A DNA stretch of 30,859 nucleotides from Saccharothrix sp. ST-888 (GCF_000955975.1 NZ_JYJF01000092.1:1-30859), one strand, 5' to 3'; shown: positions 7,328 to 15,911, numbered from the stretch's first letter. Notes: generated by a model from the letters alone, not told the origin. Made by a program: numbers and translations.

Positions 7328-8761
7328 TCAGGTCCTGAAGGTCAGTCGGTGCACCCACTTGGTGTTGTTCACGCCGGGGTTGGCCGGGACGATGATGCGG
7401 GCCGGGTAGCCGTGGTCGAGTGAGAGGTCCGCGCCGTTGACGTGCAGGGCGAGCAGTGATCGGGGGTCGTGGATCTGGTTGCCCCGCAGTACCACCGAGC
7501 TGTAGGGGCCGGGTGGTTGGACGGATTCCACCAGGACGCTTGCGGCGTCCGGCAGGCCCGCCAGGGCAGCGAGGTCGGCCAGCCGCAGGCCGCTCCAGTG
7601 CTGGTCGGGGGTGGACCATCCCTCCACGCAGGCGATCGGCAGCGAGGCCGTCCGCTGCCGCATCGCGAGCAGTTGCTCACGGGTGAAGACCTGAGCCGGG
7701 CCGTGGCCGCGGATCTCCAGCCGCCAGTCCGGGCCGACATGCGCCGGGTTGATGCCGACGGCGGCGGCCGTCTTGTTGATCTGGAAGCCGTTCGGGCCGC
7801 TGCCCGGGTCGCGGTTGTGCGGCGCGAGCAGGGCCGTGCCGCGCAGCCAACCGCCGATGCTCTGTCCGGCGGTCACCACGAGAAGCAGCAGGGAGCCCGC
7901 CCCCACCATGCCCACCGCTCCGCGGCGGGTCATCGTCGGCGGCGCGGGGGCGGTCGGCACCAGGCCGTCGGGGTCGGGTGGCTCGGGCCGGGTGTGGGCG
8001 AGGTCGGTGCGCAGTTCGGCGACCAGGCCGCGGGAGCGCAGGGCGCGGGTCATCCGGCCGAGCTTGAGGCACACGTGGACGACGAAGGCGGCGATGAACA
8101 CCCAGGCGCCGTAGAAGTGGAGGGTGTAGAAGGAGCCGGGGAAGACGTAGTAGAGCTGGATGTTGAGGATGCCGGTGACGAATTCGAAGACGACCCCGCC
8201 GACCAGCGCCAGCAGCGACAGCCGTTCCAGCGCGTGGGCGGCGCTGCGGCCCGGCGGCCACTCGAACAGCTTCGGGATCACCGACCACAGTTTGGCCAGC
8301 AGCACGGGGACGAGGACCACGCCGAGCGTCACGTGCACCCCCTGGGTCAACCGGTACAGCCAGTAGGGATGTGTGGGCCAGTCGAAGAGGTAGAAACCCA
8401 GCACGCCCTTGTCCGGGGTCTGGTCGTTGAGTGCGCCGAGGCCGGGGTTGTAGGCGGCGTAGGACAGGGCACCAGTCACGAAGAGCAGCGGGATGCCGAT
8501 CAGCAGCACCAGGCCGAACACGGAGGTCAGCCAGGGCCCGCGGATCGGACTGCGCCAGAAGCCGGGGCGGAACGGCCCCGGGGGCGGAGGAATCTGCTCG
8601 ACCCGCCGCGCAAGGGCCCGGGTACCAGCGGCCGCCTTGGCGGCCCACGCCGCCACGGCGGCGCGAACGCGTTCGAGGCGCCGCGGCGCGTGCTTCTCGT
8701 CCGATCGCGGGCGTTGCGGGCCGCCGGAGCCCGGGGCCGGCGGCCGTCCGCCACTGTCCAT
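7328..8761 (-). CDS. Molybdopterin-dependent oxidoreductase fused to a cytochrome-b-like membrane domain
   Basis: The 477-residue protein has two parts. Residues ~75-235 hold about four transmembrane segments with His143, His215 and His229 as candidate heme ligands, as in b-type di-heme membrane domains. After a linker and a further hydrophobic segment (~285-300), residues ~320-477 form a sulfite-oxidase-type molybdopterin domain: Cys378 in IACVEGWS is the expected Mo ligand, and DHGYPARIIVP with NTKWVHRL is typical of the fold. The layout suggests that electrons pass from the Mo site to the membrane within one chain. The substrate is unknown. GGAGG precedes the ATG. It is the first gene of the operon with the membrane protein and methyltransferase. 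Confidence 0.88.
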   Translation of the reverse strand: MDSGGRPPAPGSGGPQRPRSDEKHAPRRLERVRAAVAAWAAKAAAGTRALARRVEQIPPPPGPFRPGFWRSPIRGPWLTSVFGLVLLIGIPLLFVTGALSYAAYNPGLGALNDQTPDKGVLGFYLFDWPTHPYWLYRLTQGVHVTLGVVLVPVLLAKLWSVIPKLFEWPPGRSAAHALERLSLLALVGGVVFEFVTGILNIQLYYVFPGSFYTLHFYGAWVFIAAFVVHVCLKLGRMTRALRSRGLVAELRTDLAHTRPEPPDPDGLVPTAPAPPTMTRRGAVGMVGAGSLLLLVVTAGQSIGGWLRGTALLAPHNRDPGSGPNGFQINKTAAAVGINPAHVGPDWRLEIRGHGPAQVFTREQLLAMRQRTASLPIACVEGWSTPDQHWSGLRLADLAALAGLPDAASVLVESVQPPGPYSSVVLRGNQIHDPRSLLALHVNGADLSLDHGYPARIIVPANPGVNNTKWVHRLTFRT

Positions 8762-8964
8762 CAGCTGCCTCCACCGTCCCCGGGCCGACTCTCAGACGGC
8801 GGATCGAACCCCGTCGTGCCACCCGCGCCTGCCAAGTCGTCAGCTACAAACTGGCACAGACCGGGTCGGCTTTCCGCCGCTGGCGTGCATGCGGGTGTCC
8901 GTCACCAGCCGGACGGCCGAACCGGCGCTCCGCACGACTCGACGGATCCCCGCACGGTGGCCTC

Positions 8965-9399
8965 ATGCTGGTGGGGTGCGACGCCTCAGCGCACGGCGCC
9001 CGCACCGCGCTGACCAGGAAAGTGTTCTGGTTCGCCGTGATCGGCGTCGCCTCCACGGTGGCCCAGTCCATGCCGTACTGGGTTCTGCGCCACTGGCCAC
9101 CGCCCATCCTGGCCAACCTCGCCTCCCTTCTCGTCGTCACCGTCCTCAACACGGAAGCCAACTGCCGGCTGCCCTTTCACGGATCCGCGGTCCGGGCCCT
9201 CCAAGCGCATCTGGCCGCAAGTGGCCTGTTCGTCCTGGCGTACGTGGTCACCTCAGGCGCCGGTCTGCACTTCCGGCACTACCGGCCCACCGCCTCACCA
9301 GCGGCGGAGACCCTGGTCCTCGCACCGAGCTTCGCCCTGGTGACCGTGGTGCGCTTCACCGTCCTGCGGATGATCGTCTTCAAAGGCCGCCACCGATGA
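8965..9399 (+). CDS. GtrA-like membrane protein
   Basis: The 144-residue protein has four hydrophobic stretches spaced as in GtrA/DPMS-flippase-like proteins, with VFWFAVIGVAST near the N-terminus and a C-terminal VRFTVLRMIVFKGRHR resembling the family's R-F-x(n)-W/I-V-F ending. GtrA proteins are thought to move lipid-linked sugars across the membrane. No glycosyltransferase partner lies beside it. The start is uncertain: ATG 8965 is used, GTG 8971 is an alternative, and neither has a strong ribosome binding site. It is divergent from the molybdenum oxidoreductase operon. Confidence 0.75.
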   Translation: MLVGCDASAHGARTALTRKVFWFAVIGVASTVAQSMPYWVLRHWPPPILANLASLLVVTVLNTEANCRLPFHGSAVRALQAHLAASGLFVLAYVVTSGAGLHFRHYRPTASPAAETLVLAPSFALVTVVRFTVLRMIVFKGRHR

Positions 9400-9519
9400 C
9401 CCATAGAGTGTGATCTTCAAGGCTGCGTGTCGTCTTGAGCGTGTCGTCTCCGGCCAGCACCTCCGTGCTTCGCGCCCCGCCTCGCACGCTTTGCCGGCGC
9501 GCTCGGCCAGTCGGCGAAT

Positions 9520-9735
9520 TTTGGACCCGGGGATCACCCAGTCCGAGAGCGGGGAAGCTCATGGGGCAGCGTGCGCAGCGTGCTCCCGGTGCGACCGTCT
9601 GACTGCACGACTACAACGTCTGGCTGGTCCCTTGCCTCCTGCGCGCGGCCCGGCCCGACCTGCACATCGGGCTGTTCCACCACCCCCTTCCGTCCTCCGG
9701 GCATCTTCGCCACCCCGCCGGTCGCCGCTACCGTT
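9520..9735 (+). pseudogene. Chimeric relic: integrase 5' end joined to an otsA fragment
   Basis: From about 9585 the sequence encodes, after an in-frame TGA at 9600-9602, LHDYNVWLVP then LLRAARPDLHIGLFHHP. In the next frame it continues FRPPGIFAT. This is the conserved VHDYxLxLVP...IGFFLHxPFP region of trehalose-6-phosphate synthase (OtsA, GT20), broken by a stop (probably TGG to TGA) and a frameshift. Just before it, an ATG at 9561 with a MGQRAQRA-like start and about 30 upstream bases (TGGAC..CG..ATCACC, then 22 nt to ATG) resemble the start region of integrase 1 at 1130-1190. It appears to be two broken genes joined end to end, with no function expected. Confidence 0.65.
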
Positions 9736-9760
9736 GCTCCGTCCTCTTCCCAGGACGGCT

Positions 9761-10867
9761 TCACCGCTCTCGGCGGACGGCGAGCAGGGCCGCATCGTCG
9801 GTCAGGCCACAACCGACGTAGGCCCGCACGTCTACGAGGAGATCGTCCAGCAGGGAGTCCGGTTCCCCGTGTGGCATCGCCGCCAGGCGTTGGGCGAGCG
9901 GATAGAACTGGTCGGCCGTGTCCCGGGCCTCGGCCACGCCATCCGTGTAGAGCAAAAGGAGGTCGCCGCGTTCGAAGATGAGCGACCGGGCGTGATAGGT
10001 CCCGCCGACCAGGTCGAGCAGGGCAAGCGGCGGTGCGTCGACGGGCGGCTCCACCTCGCTGACCTCACCGGCGTGGCACAGCAACGGCGGCGGGTGCCCG
10101 CAGTTGACCACGACCGCCGGTCCCGGCGCATCGGGGACACCGACCAGCACCGCCGTGACGAACTCCTCGCTCGCCGGCCGACGGGCGAGCGCCGAGTCCA
10201 GCCGCCTGGCGACCTCCGCCAGATCCGGCTCAGCCCGGGCAGCCTCACGAAACACCCCGAGCACGTCGGCAGCGGTCTCCACCGCGCCCAGACCCTTGCC
10301 GCACACGTCCCCCAGCAACAGCCGCACCCCGTACGGGGTACGCATCACCTCGTACAAATCCCCACCGATCCGCGCCTCGGCCTCCGCCGCCACATAGCGC
10401 ACCGCGACCACCAGCGGCCCCACCCGCCGGGGCACCAGGCGCAGCAGTGCCCGCTGCGCCGCCTCAGCAACCGTGCGCACCCTGGCCAGCTCCCGCTCCT
10501 GGGTCGCCACCACGATGACATTGGCGCAGCTGAAGAAGGTGATCGCGATCACCGTGGCCGCAGCGGTCACGTGGACGACCAGAGGAACTTCGCTGTCGTA
10601 AAGTGCCAGACCGGCAACAATGACACTGGCGACCGTCCCGGCCGCCAGTGGGATCGTGGCCCGGCGGGTACCCGCGCCCGCCACCACCGGCACAGCGGCC
10701 AGGATCGGGGAGAACGTGACATCGGGCCCCGTCGCGACATCGGCCAGCACGGCCATCGTGACCAACGCGTAGCCAGCGAAAGTGAGCCTGCGCGACCACC
10801 TGGGCAGGAACGGCGGCGGACGCCATGCTCCCCCGTTCAAGACAGCAGACACCGGACTGCCCTCCAT
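9761..10867 (-). CDS. Membrane-anchored PP2C (SpoIIE-type) serine phosphatase
   Basis: The 368-residue protein has an N-terminal membrane region (about residues 28-125, three to four hydrophobic segments) followed by a SpoIIE/PP2C domain at about 140-368. The metal-binding blocks are visible: EARIGGDLYEV, LLLGDVCGKGLGA, VNCGHPPPLL, LLLYTDGVAEARD and LTDDAALLAV. In Streptomyces such enzymes dephosphorylate anti-sigma-factor antagonists in partner-switching stress responses. No antagonist or anti-sigma kinase gene is visible in the window, so its partner is encoded elsewhere. The ATG at 10867 follows a GAGAGGGAGAG purine run. It has the same orientation as the other phosphatase at 11267. Confidence 0.9.
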   Translation of the reverse strand: MEGSPVSAVLNGGAWRPPPFLPRWSRRLTFAGYALVTMAVLADVATGPDVTFSPILAAVPVVAGAGTRRATIPLAAGTVASVIVAGLALYDSEVPLVVHVTAAATVIAITFFSCANVIVVATQERELARVRTVAEAAQRALLRLVPRRVGPLVVAVRYVAAEAEARIGGDLYEVMRTPYGVRLLLGDVCGKGLGAVETAADVLGVFREAARAEPDLAEVARRLDSALARRPASEEFVTAVLVGVPDAPGPAVVVNCGHPPPLLCHAGEVSEVEPPVDAPPLALLDLVGGTYHARSLIFERGDLLLLYTDGVAEARDTADQFYPLAQRLAAMPHGEPDSLLDDLLVDVRAYVGCGLTDDAALLAVRRER

Positions 10868-10981
10868 AGTCGAGCTCTCCCTCTCTCCAGGGTCAATCGC
10901 TGTCGGCTTCCCCGCGACAGCGTTCCCGAAGAAGGCGCCGCGCTCCTGACATCGGTGACGCCGCCGAGGTGCTGTCAGCCC

Positions 10982-11265
10982 CTACGCCACGGCCCAGCGA
11001 CCGAATGCGCGGCCGAGTAGCGCGGCGGCGCCTCCACGACTGCGGACCGTCACTGACACCCGCGCGTACGACCAGCCCGTCAGAGCCGCCACGACACCGC
11101 CGAAGGCGATGGAGAAACAGGCGCCGGCGCCTGCGACCTGCACGGTAAGCCGAGCACCGAGAAGATGCCGCCACCGACCATCCCCCAAACGAGACCCCCA
11201 CGTTCGTCCTCGGCCTCTTCGAGGACGGCGCGACCCCGCACAACGCCGTCTCGGCGCAGTACCGC
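10982..11265 (-). pseudogene. Relic of an APC-family amino-acid permease (N-terminal part)
   Basis: Read leftward, one frame gives WGMVGGGIFSVLG, the first transmembrane helix motif of APC-superfamily permeases. A neighbouring frame continues LTVQVAGAGACFSIAFGG, VVAALTGWSYARVSV and SRGGAAALLGRAFGRW, which is the next part of the same family. The frame change near 11140-11150 and the loss of everything after about 80 residues make it a pseudogene. It fills the space between the two PP2C phosphatase genes. Confidence 0.7.
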
Positions 11266-11266
11266 G

Positions 11267-12475
11267 TCACCGGTTCTGTGGGCGCCATTCGAAGAGCAGG
11301 ATGGTCGCGTCGTCGCGCAGTTGGTTGCGCTGGTGGTCGATGATGGCATGGTTGAGCAGCCGCAGCACCTCGGCCGGGCGCTCGCCGGCGGCGGAGGAGC
11401 GGATGATGAAATCGGTGAATCGGTCGAGGCCGAACCCCGCACCGTGCGCGTCGCGTGCCTCCACGACGCCGTCGGTGTAGAGCAGGACGCGGTCGCCCGG
11501 TTCCAGTGTGATCTCGTTGACCTGCCGGGCTGTCGGGGCGAGTTGGCCGACCAGGCCGATCGGGGGCTGCGGGGGGCTGTCCAGCGCCCCGTCGAGCACC
11601 CGCTCGGAACGGATCAGCAGCGGCGCCGGGTGACCGCAGTTGGCCCAGTGCAGCACCCCGGTGTCCGCGTCGAGCCGGCACAGCACCCCGGTGCAGAAAT
11701 GGTCGGGCTGCCAGTGGGCGAGCGCCTGGTCGACGGAGCCGACGACATCGGCCAGCTCGCCACCGCCGCGGCGGGCGTTGCGCGCCGCCGCCATGGCGAC
11801 CGAGGTGGTCAGGCCGGAGGACAGATCGTGACCCATGGAGTCGAGGATCATGGTGTGCAGCACGTTCTCGACCACCGAGTGGTCGAAGGCGTCGCCTGCG
11901 ACGTCGTACGCCGACTCCAGGACCGCGGTCGAGACGCACCTCCTGCTGCCGATGGTGCGGGGTGGCAGGAAGGCCCTCAGCATCTCGGCGGGCAACCCCA
12001 TGGTCGCGGTGCGGGCGAGGCCGGCGAGCCAGTCGCTGTAGGTGCGCTTGGAGGTGATCAGCATGGCGAACAGATGGGCCAGCATCCGGCTGCGGCGCAT
12101 CCGCACCCCGTCGAGTGAGGCACACCGCACCGCCAGCACGCCCAGCCGCTCCGCACCGTCGACCAGCGGCATCCACACGATCACGCCGTCGCCGGCGTCG
12201 ACCACCCGCGAGGAGACCGTGCGGTACGCCCAGCCGGCCGGCGAGCGGTCCACCGGCAGCGGCTCCAACGCCTCGTCGAGTGGAATGAGCAGCCGTTGCT
12301 GCAAGTCGGCGAGGTAGATCAGCGCGCTGTCCAGGCCGAGAGCCGAGGCGCACCGGTTCGCCAGGGCGGGCAGTTCGAACGGCAGCGCCGTCTGCGCCTC
12401 GATGATCAGCTCTGCCAGCCGATTCTCGTCGACGGCGGCGTCGGGACCGGCGGACGCGAGCGGTGGGTCCGACAC
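11267..12475 (-). CDS. GAF-PP2C (SpoIIE-type) serine phosphatase
   Basis: The cytoplasmic protein is about 402 residues from the chosen start. A GAF-like sensory region covers about 20-170 and a PP2C/SpoIIE catalytic domain about 185-400. The catalytic blocks are YDVAGDAFDH, MILDSMGHDLSSGL, WANCGHPAPLL, VLLYTDGVVEARD and LRDDATILLFEW. It should dephosphorylate an antagonist in a sigma-factor partner-switching cascade, with GAF sensing an unknown ligand. I chose GTG 12475 because GGAAGGGG sits 8 nt upstream; the ATG at 12535 adds 20 residues but has no clear ribosome binding site. It lies 28-88 bp after the antiporter stop, in the same direction, so co-transcription is possible. Confidence 0.9.
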   Translation of the reverse strand: MSDPPLASAGPDAAVDENRLAELIIEAQTALPFELPALANRCASALGLDSALIYLADLQQRLLIPLDEALEPLPVDRSPAGWAYRTVSSRVVDAGDGVIVWMPLVDGAERLGVLAVRCASLDGVRMRRSRMLAHLFAMLITSKRTYSDWLAGLARTATMGLPAEMLRAFLPPRTIGSRRCVSTAVLESAYDVAGDAFDHSVVENVLHTMILDSMGHDLSSGLTTSVAMAAARNARRGGGELADVVGSVDQALAHWQPDHFCTGVLCRLDADTGVLHWANCGHPAPLLIRSERVLDGALDSPPQPPIGLVGQLAPTARQVNEITLEPGDRVLLYTDGVVEARDAHGAGFGLDRFTDFIIRSSAAGERPAEVLRLLNHAIIDHQRNQLRDDATILLFEWRPQNR

Positions 12476-12563
12476 GGGGGTCACCCCTTCCACGCCCAGT
12501 CTCACACCGATTCCGACCGCTCTCACATCAGACATGATCGCGCCGGGTACGGCCGCCGTTCGA

Positions 12564-14108
12564 TCACCGGTTGCCGAGGGCGGCTTCCTCGCGATCGAGG
12601 TCGTGCTGGAGGCTGCGGCGGGTGGTGTCGCTGATGAGATGCTCGTCGTACAGGCGGTGCAGTTCGGCGTTCTGGACGGCGATGACCTCGTGCCGCAACT
12701 GCCGGTAGGCGGCGTCGGCCGTGGTGCCGTCCGGGTCCTCGGTGCGGTCGAGCCGGGCGGTCAGACCGCATCGCACCCGGTCGATGGCCGTCTCCGGCAT
12801 GGCTTCCAGGCTGGCGAGGTGCTCCACATGGTCGAGCGCGGCCCGGTTGAGGGCGTCGCGGGCTCCGCCCTCCTCCCGGACGGTGTGCTCGGGCTCCAGG
12901 GCCAGCCCGGAGCGGTTGACCACCCCGGCCAGGGTCAGCCCCTGCACGACCAGGGTGAACACCACGACCGCCGTGGTCAGCACCAGGATCAGCGGGCGCC
13001 CGGCCAGCGCGGTGCCGCCACTAGCGGCGAGGGGGATGGACAGCGCGGCGGCCAGCGGCATCACCCCACGGGTGCCCGCCCAGGTGACCACCCCGGCCAC
13101 CCGCCACGACAGCCGGCCACGGCTGGGCTTGACCGCCCGGGTCAACGGCAGCGTCCAGATCACCCGGACGGCGATCAGCACCAGGGCCAGCGCGAGGGCC
13201 TGCAGCGGCCACCAGCCGCTGCCCTTCGGCAGGCCCCGCACCAGCGTGGGCAGCTCCAGGCCGACGATGCTGAAGACGACGCTCTCCAGCCCGAACACCA
13301 CCACCGCGTACACGGCCTGCACCTGCAGGCGGATGTGGGCATCGCTCAGGCGGTGGCCGGAGCGGCCCAGCAGCACGCCGGCGATCACGACCGAGGTGAT
13401 GCCGGAGGTGTGCGCGGACTCGGCCAGCACGTACGCGGCGTACGGGGTGACCAGGGCGATCACGGTCTCCAGCACCGGATCGGTGGTCCGCCGCCGGATC
13501 AGCCACACCAGGGCGGCGACCGCCGCACCGATCAGGCTCCCGCCACCGCCGAGCAGCAGGAACTCCCCGCCCGCCGACCACAGGCTGACCGAGCCCCCGG
13601 CCGCCACCGCGATGCCGACGGCGACCTTGAACAGCACCAGCGAGGTGGCGTCGTTGAACAGGCTCTCCGCCTGCACCAGTACCTGCACCCGGCCCGGCAG
13701 CGCGAGCCTGCGGCCGAGCGCCGTGACGGCCACCGGGTCGGTACTGGCCAGCACCGCGCCGAGCACGAACGCCATCGCGGGCGGCAGGCCGGTCACCGCG
13801 ACCGCCGCGAACCCGACCGCCGCCGCCGAGGCGAAGACCAGACCGAAGGAGAGGATGACGACTGGACGCCACACCGCCTTCAGGTCGCGCAGCGACAGCT
13901 CCTCCGCGGAGGCGTACAGCAGCGGCGGCAGCACCACCAGAGCGATGACCTGCGGCGGAACGTGCAGCGCGGGCACCCCGGGTATCAGCGCCACCCCAAG
14001 CCCGGCCAGCACCAGCAGCGAGGGGGCGGGCACCCGCCAACGCCGGGCGAAGGTGGCCACGGCAGTAGCCAGAACGACCAGGAAGAGAACAATCCCTACG
14101 GCACGCAC
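12564..14108 (-). CDS. CPA1-type Na+/H+ antiporter
   Basis: The 514-residue membrane protein has about 12 hydrophobic helices over residues 1-390 and a cytoplasmic C-terminal tail of some 120 residues. The monovalent cation:proton antiporter signatures are present: ASTDPVAVTALG at 121-132 and AESLFNDATSLVLF at about 147-160, whose N-D pair takes part in ion exchange. It exports Na+ (or K+) in exchange for protons for pH and salt homeostasis. The GTG at 14108 gives a complete N-terminal helix, but its ribosome binding site is weak. It lies upstream of the GAF-PP2C phosphatase; both may belong to an osmotic or ionic stress response. Confidence 0.9.
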   Translation of the reverse strand: MRAVGIVLFLVVLATAVATFARRWRVPAPSLLVLAGLGVALIPGVPALHVPPQVIALVVLPPLLYASAEELSLRDLKAVWRPVVILSFGLVFASAAAVGFAAVAVTGLPPAMAFVLGAVLASTDPVAVTALGRRLALPGRVQVLVQAESLFNDATSLVLFKVAVGIAVAAGGSVSLWSAGGEFLLLGGGGSLIGAAVAALVWLIRRRTTDPVLETVIALVTPYAAYVLAESAHTSGITSVVIAGVLLGRSGHRLSDAHIRLQVQAVYAVVVFGLESVVFSIVGLELPTLVRGLPKGSGWWPLQALALALVLIAVRVIWTLPLTRAVKPSRGRLSWRVAGVVTWAGTRGVMPLAAALSIPLAASGGTALAGRPLILVLTTAVVVFTLVVQGLTLAGVVNRSGLALEPEHTVREEGGARDALNRAALDHVEHLASLEAMPETAIDRVRCGLTARLDRTEDPDGTTADAAYRQLRHEVIAVQNAELHRLYDEHLISDTTRRSLQHDLDREEAALGNR

Positions 14109-14266
14109 CTACGGAAGACCCCATCACGAAGAGCGGGGTCACCGCACGCCCGATCGCTGCAGTCGTCCCCCGAGCCGACCAGGCTTCCCGGCACACCAAC
14201 GGTAATTTTATCGGAATATTAGCGGCGCACGGCAGGGCGAATGCGTGGCGCACGCGCGTCTCCTGT

Positions 14267-14893
14267 TCAACTGATCGTGCCGGCTCGTCCCGGGCGGTCG
14301 AATTCTTCACGGATCCGCTGGACCTCGGGCCTGATCGCGCATTCCCGGGCGTGGTCGTTGATCAACCCCATGGCCTGCATGAACGCGAACACCGTGGTCG
14401 GCCCGACGAACTTCCAGCCCTGCTTGCGCAGGTCCTTCGACAGCGCGACCGAGGCCGGGGAGGTCGACACGGTCTGCGGCTCGGCCAGGTCGCGTGCGTC
14501 GGGTTCGTAGCGCCAGACGAACGCCGCCAGCGATCCCTCCCGCCCGATGAGTTCCTCGGCCCGGCGGGCATTGTTGATCACCGCCTCGATCTTGCCGCGA
14601 TGCCGGACGATGCCCGCATCGCCCAGGAGGCGCCCGACGTCGTGCTGGTCGAATCGGGCGACGGCGGGGATGTCGAAGGCTGCGAAGGCGGCGCGGAAGT
14701 TCTCTCGCTTGGCCAGGATCGTGCGCCAGCTGAGCCCGGACTGGAAGCCCTCCAGACTCAGCTTCTCGAACAGGCGCCGGTCGTCACCGACGGGAAAGCC
14801 CCACTCGGTGTCGTGGTAGGCGAGGAACTCCGGGGCAGCTCCGCTCCACGAGCAGCGCGGCGCGCCGTCGGGGCCGAGGAACAGCGGCGTCAC
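14267..14893 (-). CDS. tag: DNA-3-methyladenine glycosylase I
   Basis: This 208-residue base-excision-repair enzyme removes 3-methyladenine from alkylated DNA. Family residues are in place: zinc ligands C14 and H27 (YHDTEWG) and H181 and C185 (NDHARECAIRP), and the substrate-pocket Glu48 in LEGFQSGLSWRTIL. The GTG start overlaps the stop of the YciI-like gene by 4 bp (GTGA), so it is the third gene of a TetR-YciI-Tag operon. A decayed copy of a Tag C-terminus lies 4 kb to the right on the opposite strand. Confidence 0.95.
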   Translation of the reverse strand: MTPLFLGPDGAPRCSWSGAAPEFLAYHDTEWGFPVGDDRRLFEKLSLEGFQSGLSWRTILAKRENFRAAFAAFDIPAVARFDQHDVGRLLGDAGIVRHRGKIEAVINNARRAEELIGREGSLAAFVWRYEPDARDLAEPQTVSTSPASVALSKDLRKQGWKFVGPTTVFAFMQAMGLINDHARECAIRPEVQRIREEFDRPGRAGTIS

Positions 14894-15186
14894 AGCAGGA
14901 AGCCCAGCCGGTCGTCCGCCATGCCCGGCGCGATCTCGATGATCTCCGCTGTGACGACGTCCTGGGCGACGAACGGGTCCTCGTCAACCCTCTTCTGCAG
15001 TTCCTCGTGCGAGGTGTTGTGGGCGAGGACTGCACCGCCGAGTCCCGGTTGGATGCTGCCGACGAGCAGGAAGACCCCGTCGCCCAGGCCGCGCTTGATC
15101 CACTCCTGATGACCGGCCATGTGCTCGCCGGCGGCGGACTTGTTGTCGGAGAACCGAAGCAGGACCACGAACATGCGATCTCTCAT
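14890..15186 (-). CDS. YciI-like protein
   Basis: This is a 98-residue (or 94-residue) single-domain protein of the YCII superfamily: MFVVLLRFSDNK at the start, GGAVLAHNTSHEEL in the middle and DPFVAQDVVTAEIIEI at the end, the last two being the usual G-G and DPF/V-A blocks. Family members have a ferredoxin-like fold and putative small-molecule enzymatic roles; the function here is unknown. ATG 15186 overlaps the TetR stop (ATGA). ATG 15174, with GAGAG upstream, is an equally good start and gives the family-typical N-terminus. It is the middle gene of the operon. Confidence 0.85.
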   Translation of the reverse strand: MRDRMFVVLLRFSDNKSAAGEHMAGHQEWIKRGLGDGVFLLVGSIQPGLGGAVLAHNTSHEELQKRVDEDPFVAQDVVTAEIIEIAPGMADDRLGFLL

Positions 15187-15749
15187 TTCTCGTAGGTGCT
15201 CAGCCACTCGCGCATCCGGTCGACCTCCCGCCGGATGAACGCCTCGTCGCGGAACGCGTTGGCCATGACGGCAACGCCCTGGCTGAAGGCGAGCACGTGC
15301 ATCGCCAGCTCGTCGGCCTGCTCGGCCTGCCCGAGCAGCACGAACTGCTCGCGAAGCCACCCGCGGAACAGGGTGAACAGGCGGCCGGCCTGACCGAGCA
15401 TGGCGTGCTCCAACTTGGCCAGCTCCGTGGTCAAGGTGCCCACCGGGCAGCCGTAGTCCTGGATGTCGGCACGGTTCGTCAGCACGATCTCGACGTACCG
15501 CATGACGCGGCCAGCCGGAGTGGGGGCTTCAGCCTCCCACTGCTCCAGCATCCGCCGGGTGTTGTCCAGGCGGGCCTCTATCACCGCGTCCAAGATCGCG
15601 TCCTTGGACTTGAAGTGGTAGTAGAAGTTGCCCCGAGACAGTCCCACGGCCCCAGCGATGTCCGCGAACGAGGTGTGCTCGTAGCCGTGATGGTAGAAGA
15701 GCCGGTCAGCCGCCGCCACGATCTGTTCACGAGTAGCCACAGCAGCCAT
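15183..15749 (-). CDS. TetR family transcriptional repressor
   Basis: The 188-residue regulator has a helix-turn-helix at about 25-47 (SFADIAGAVGLSRGNFYYHF) and a C-terminal ligand domain with a lone Cys101 in DYGCPVGTLTTEL, which could be a redox or electrophile sensor. GGGGG lies just before the ATG. Its own promoter overlaps a 16-bp operator and the same operator recurs near the divergent Old Yellow Enzyme start, so it should repress both its operon and that gene. Family members paired with OYE genes often sense reactive carbonyls or quinones; this is inference here. Confidence 0.93.
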   Translation of the reverse strand: MAAVATREQIVAAADRLFYHHGYEHTSFADIAGAVGLSRGNFYYHFKSKDAILDAVIEARLDNTRRMLEQWEAEAPTPAGRVMRYVEIVLTNRADIQDYGCPVGTLTTELAKLEHAMLGQAGRLFTLFRGWLREQFVLLGQAEQADELAMHVLAFSQGVAVMANAFRDEAFIRREVDRMREWLSTYEK

Positions 15750-15767
15750 GCTGACCCCCTTGCACCG

Positions 15768-15820
15768 TAGGACAACCGACCTAGAACGCTCACCGTAGGT
15801 CGCTCGTCCTAGGCCGTCAA
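15768..15820 (-). promoter_or_regulatory. tetR operon promoter with two operators
   Basis: On the minus strand, TTGACG (15815-15820) and TACGGT (15792-15797) are separated by exactly 17 nt. One operator, TAGGTCGCTCGTCCTA (15796-15811), sits in the spacer. A second, TAGGACAACCGACCTA (15768-15783), is the inverted copy with 14 of 16 identical bases and lies at about the start of transcription. Binding at either would block the promoter, which supports autorepression. Confidence 0.7.
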
Positions 15821-15864
15821 GTCGTTGACATCCCCAGCGCGGCCGACCTGGCGTGACGGCTCTC

Positions 15865-15887
15865 TAGGACAGCTGCCCTACTATGCT
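15865..15887 (+). promoter_or_regulatory. Third TetR operator with possible -10 box
   Basis: TAGGACAGCTGCCCTA (15865-15880) is a near-perfect palindrome with the same TAGG..C....CCTA frame as the two operators in front of tetR. TACTAT (15879-15884) or TATGCT (15882-15887) could be the -10 of the truncated OYE gene; no good -35 is seen. It lies 31 bp before the ATG at 15912. Confidence 0.6.
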
Positions 15888-15911
15888 CGTGTCAGAACAC
15901 TGGAGCTCCTC

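Noticed and set aside
10893..12353. A long minus-strand open frame overlapping the GAF-PP2C gene.
   Set aside because: Arg/Pro-rich shadow translation with no family motif; the overlapping frame has complete PP2C motifs.
15825..15830. TTGACA as the -35 box of the truncated OYE gene.
   Set aside because: No -10-like sequence lies 16-18 nt downstream; the plausible -10 near 15880 is about 50 nt away.
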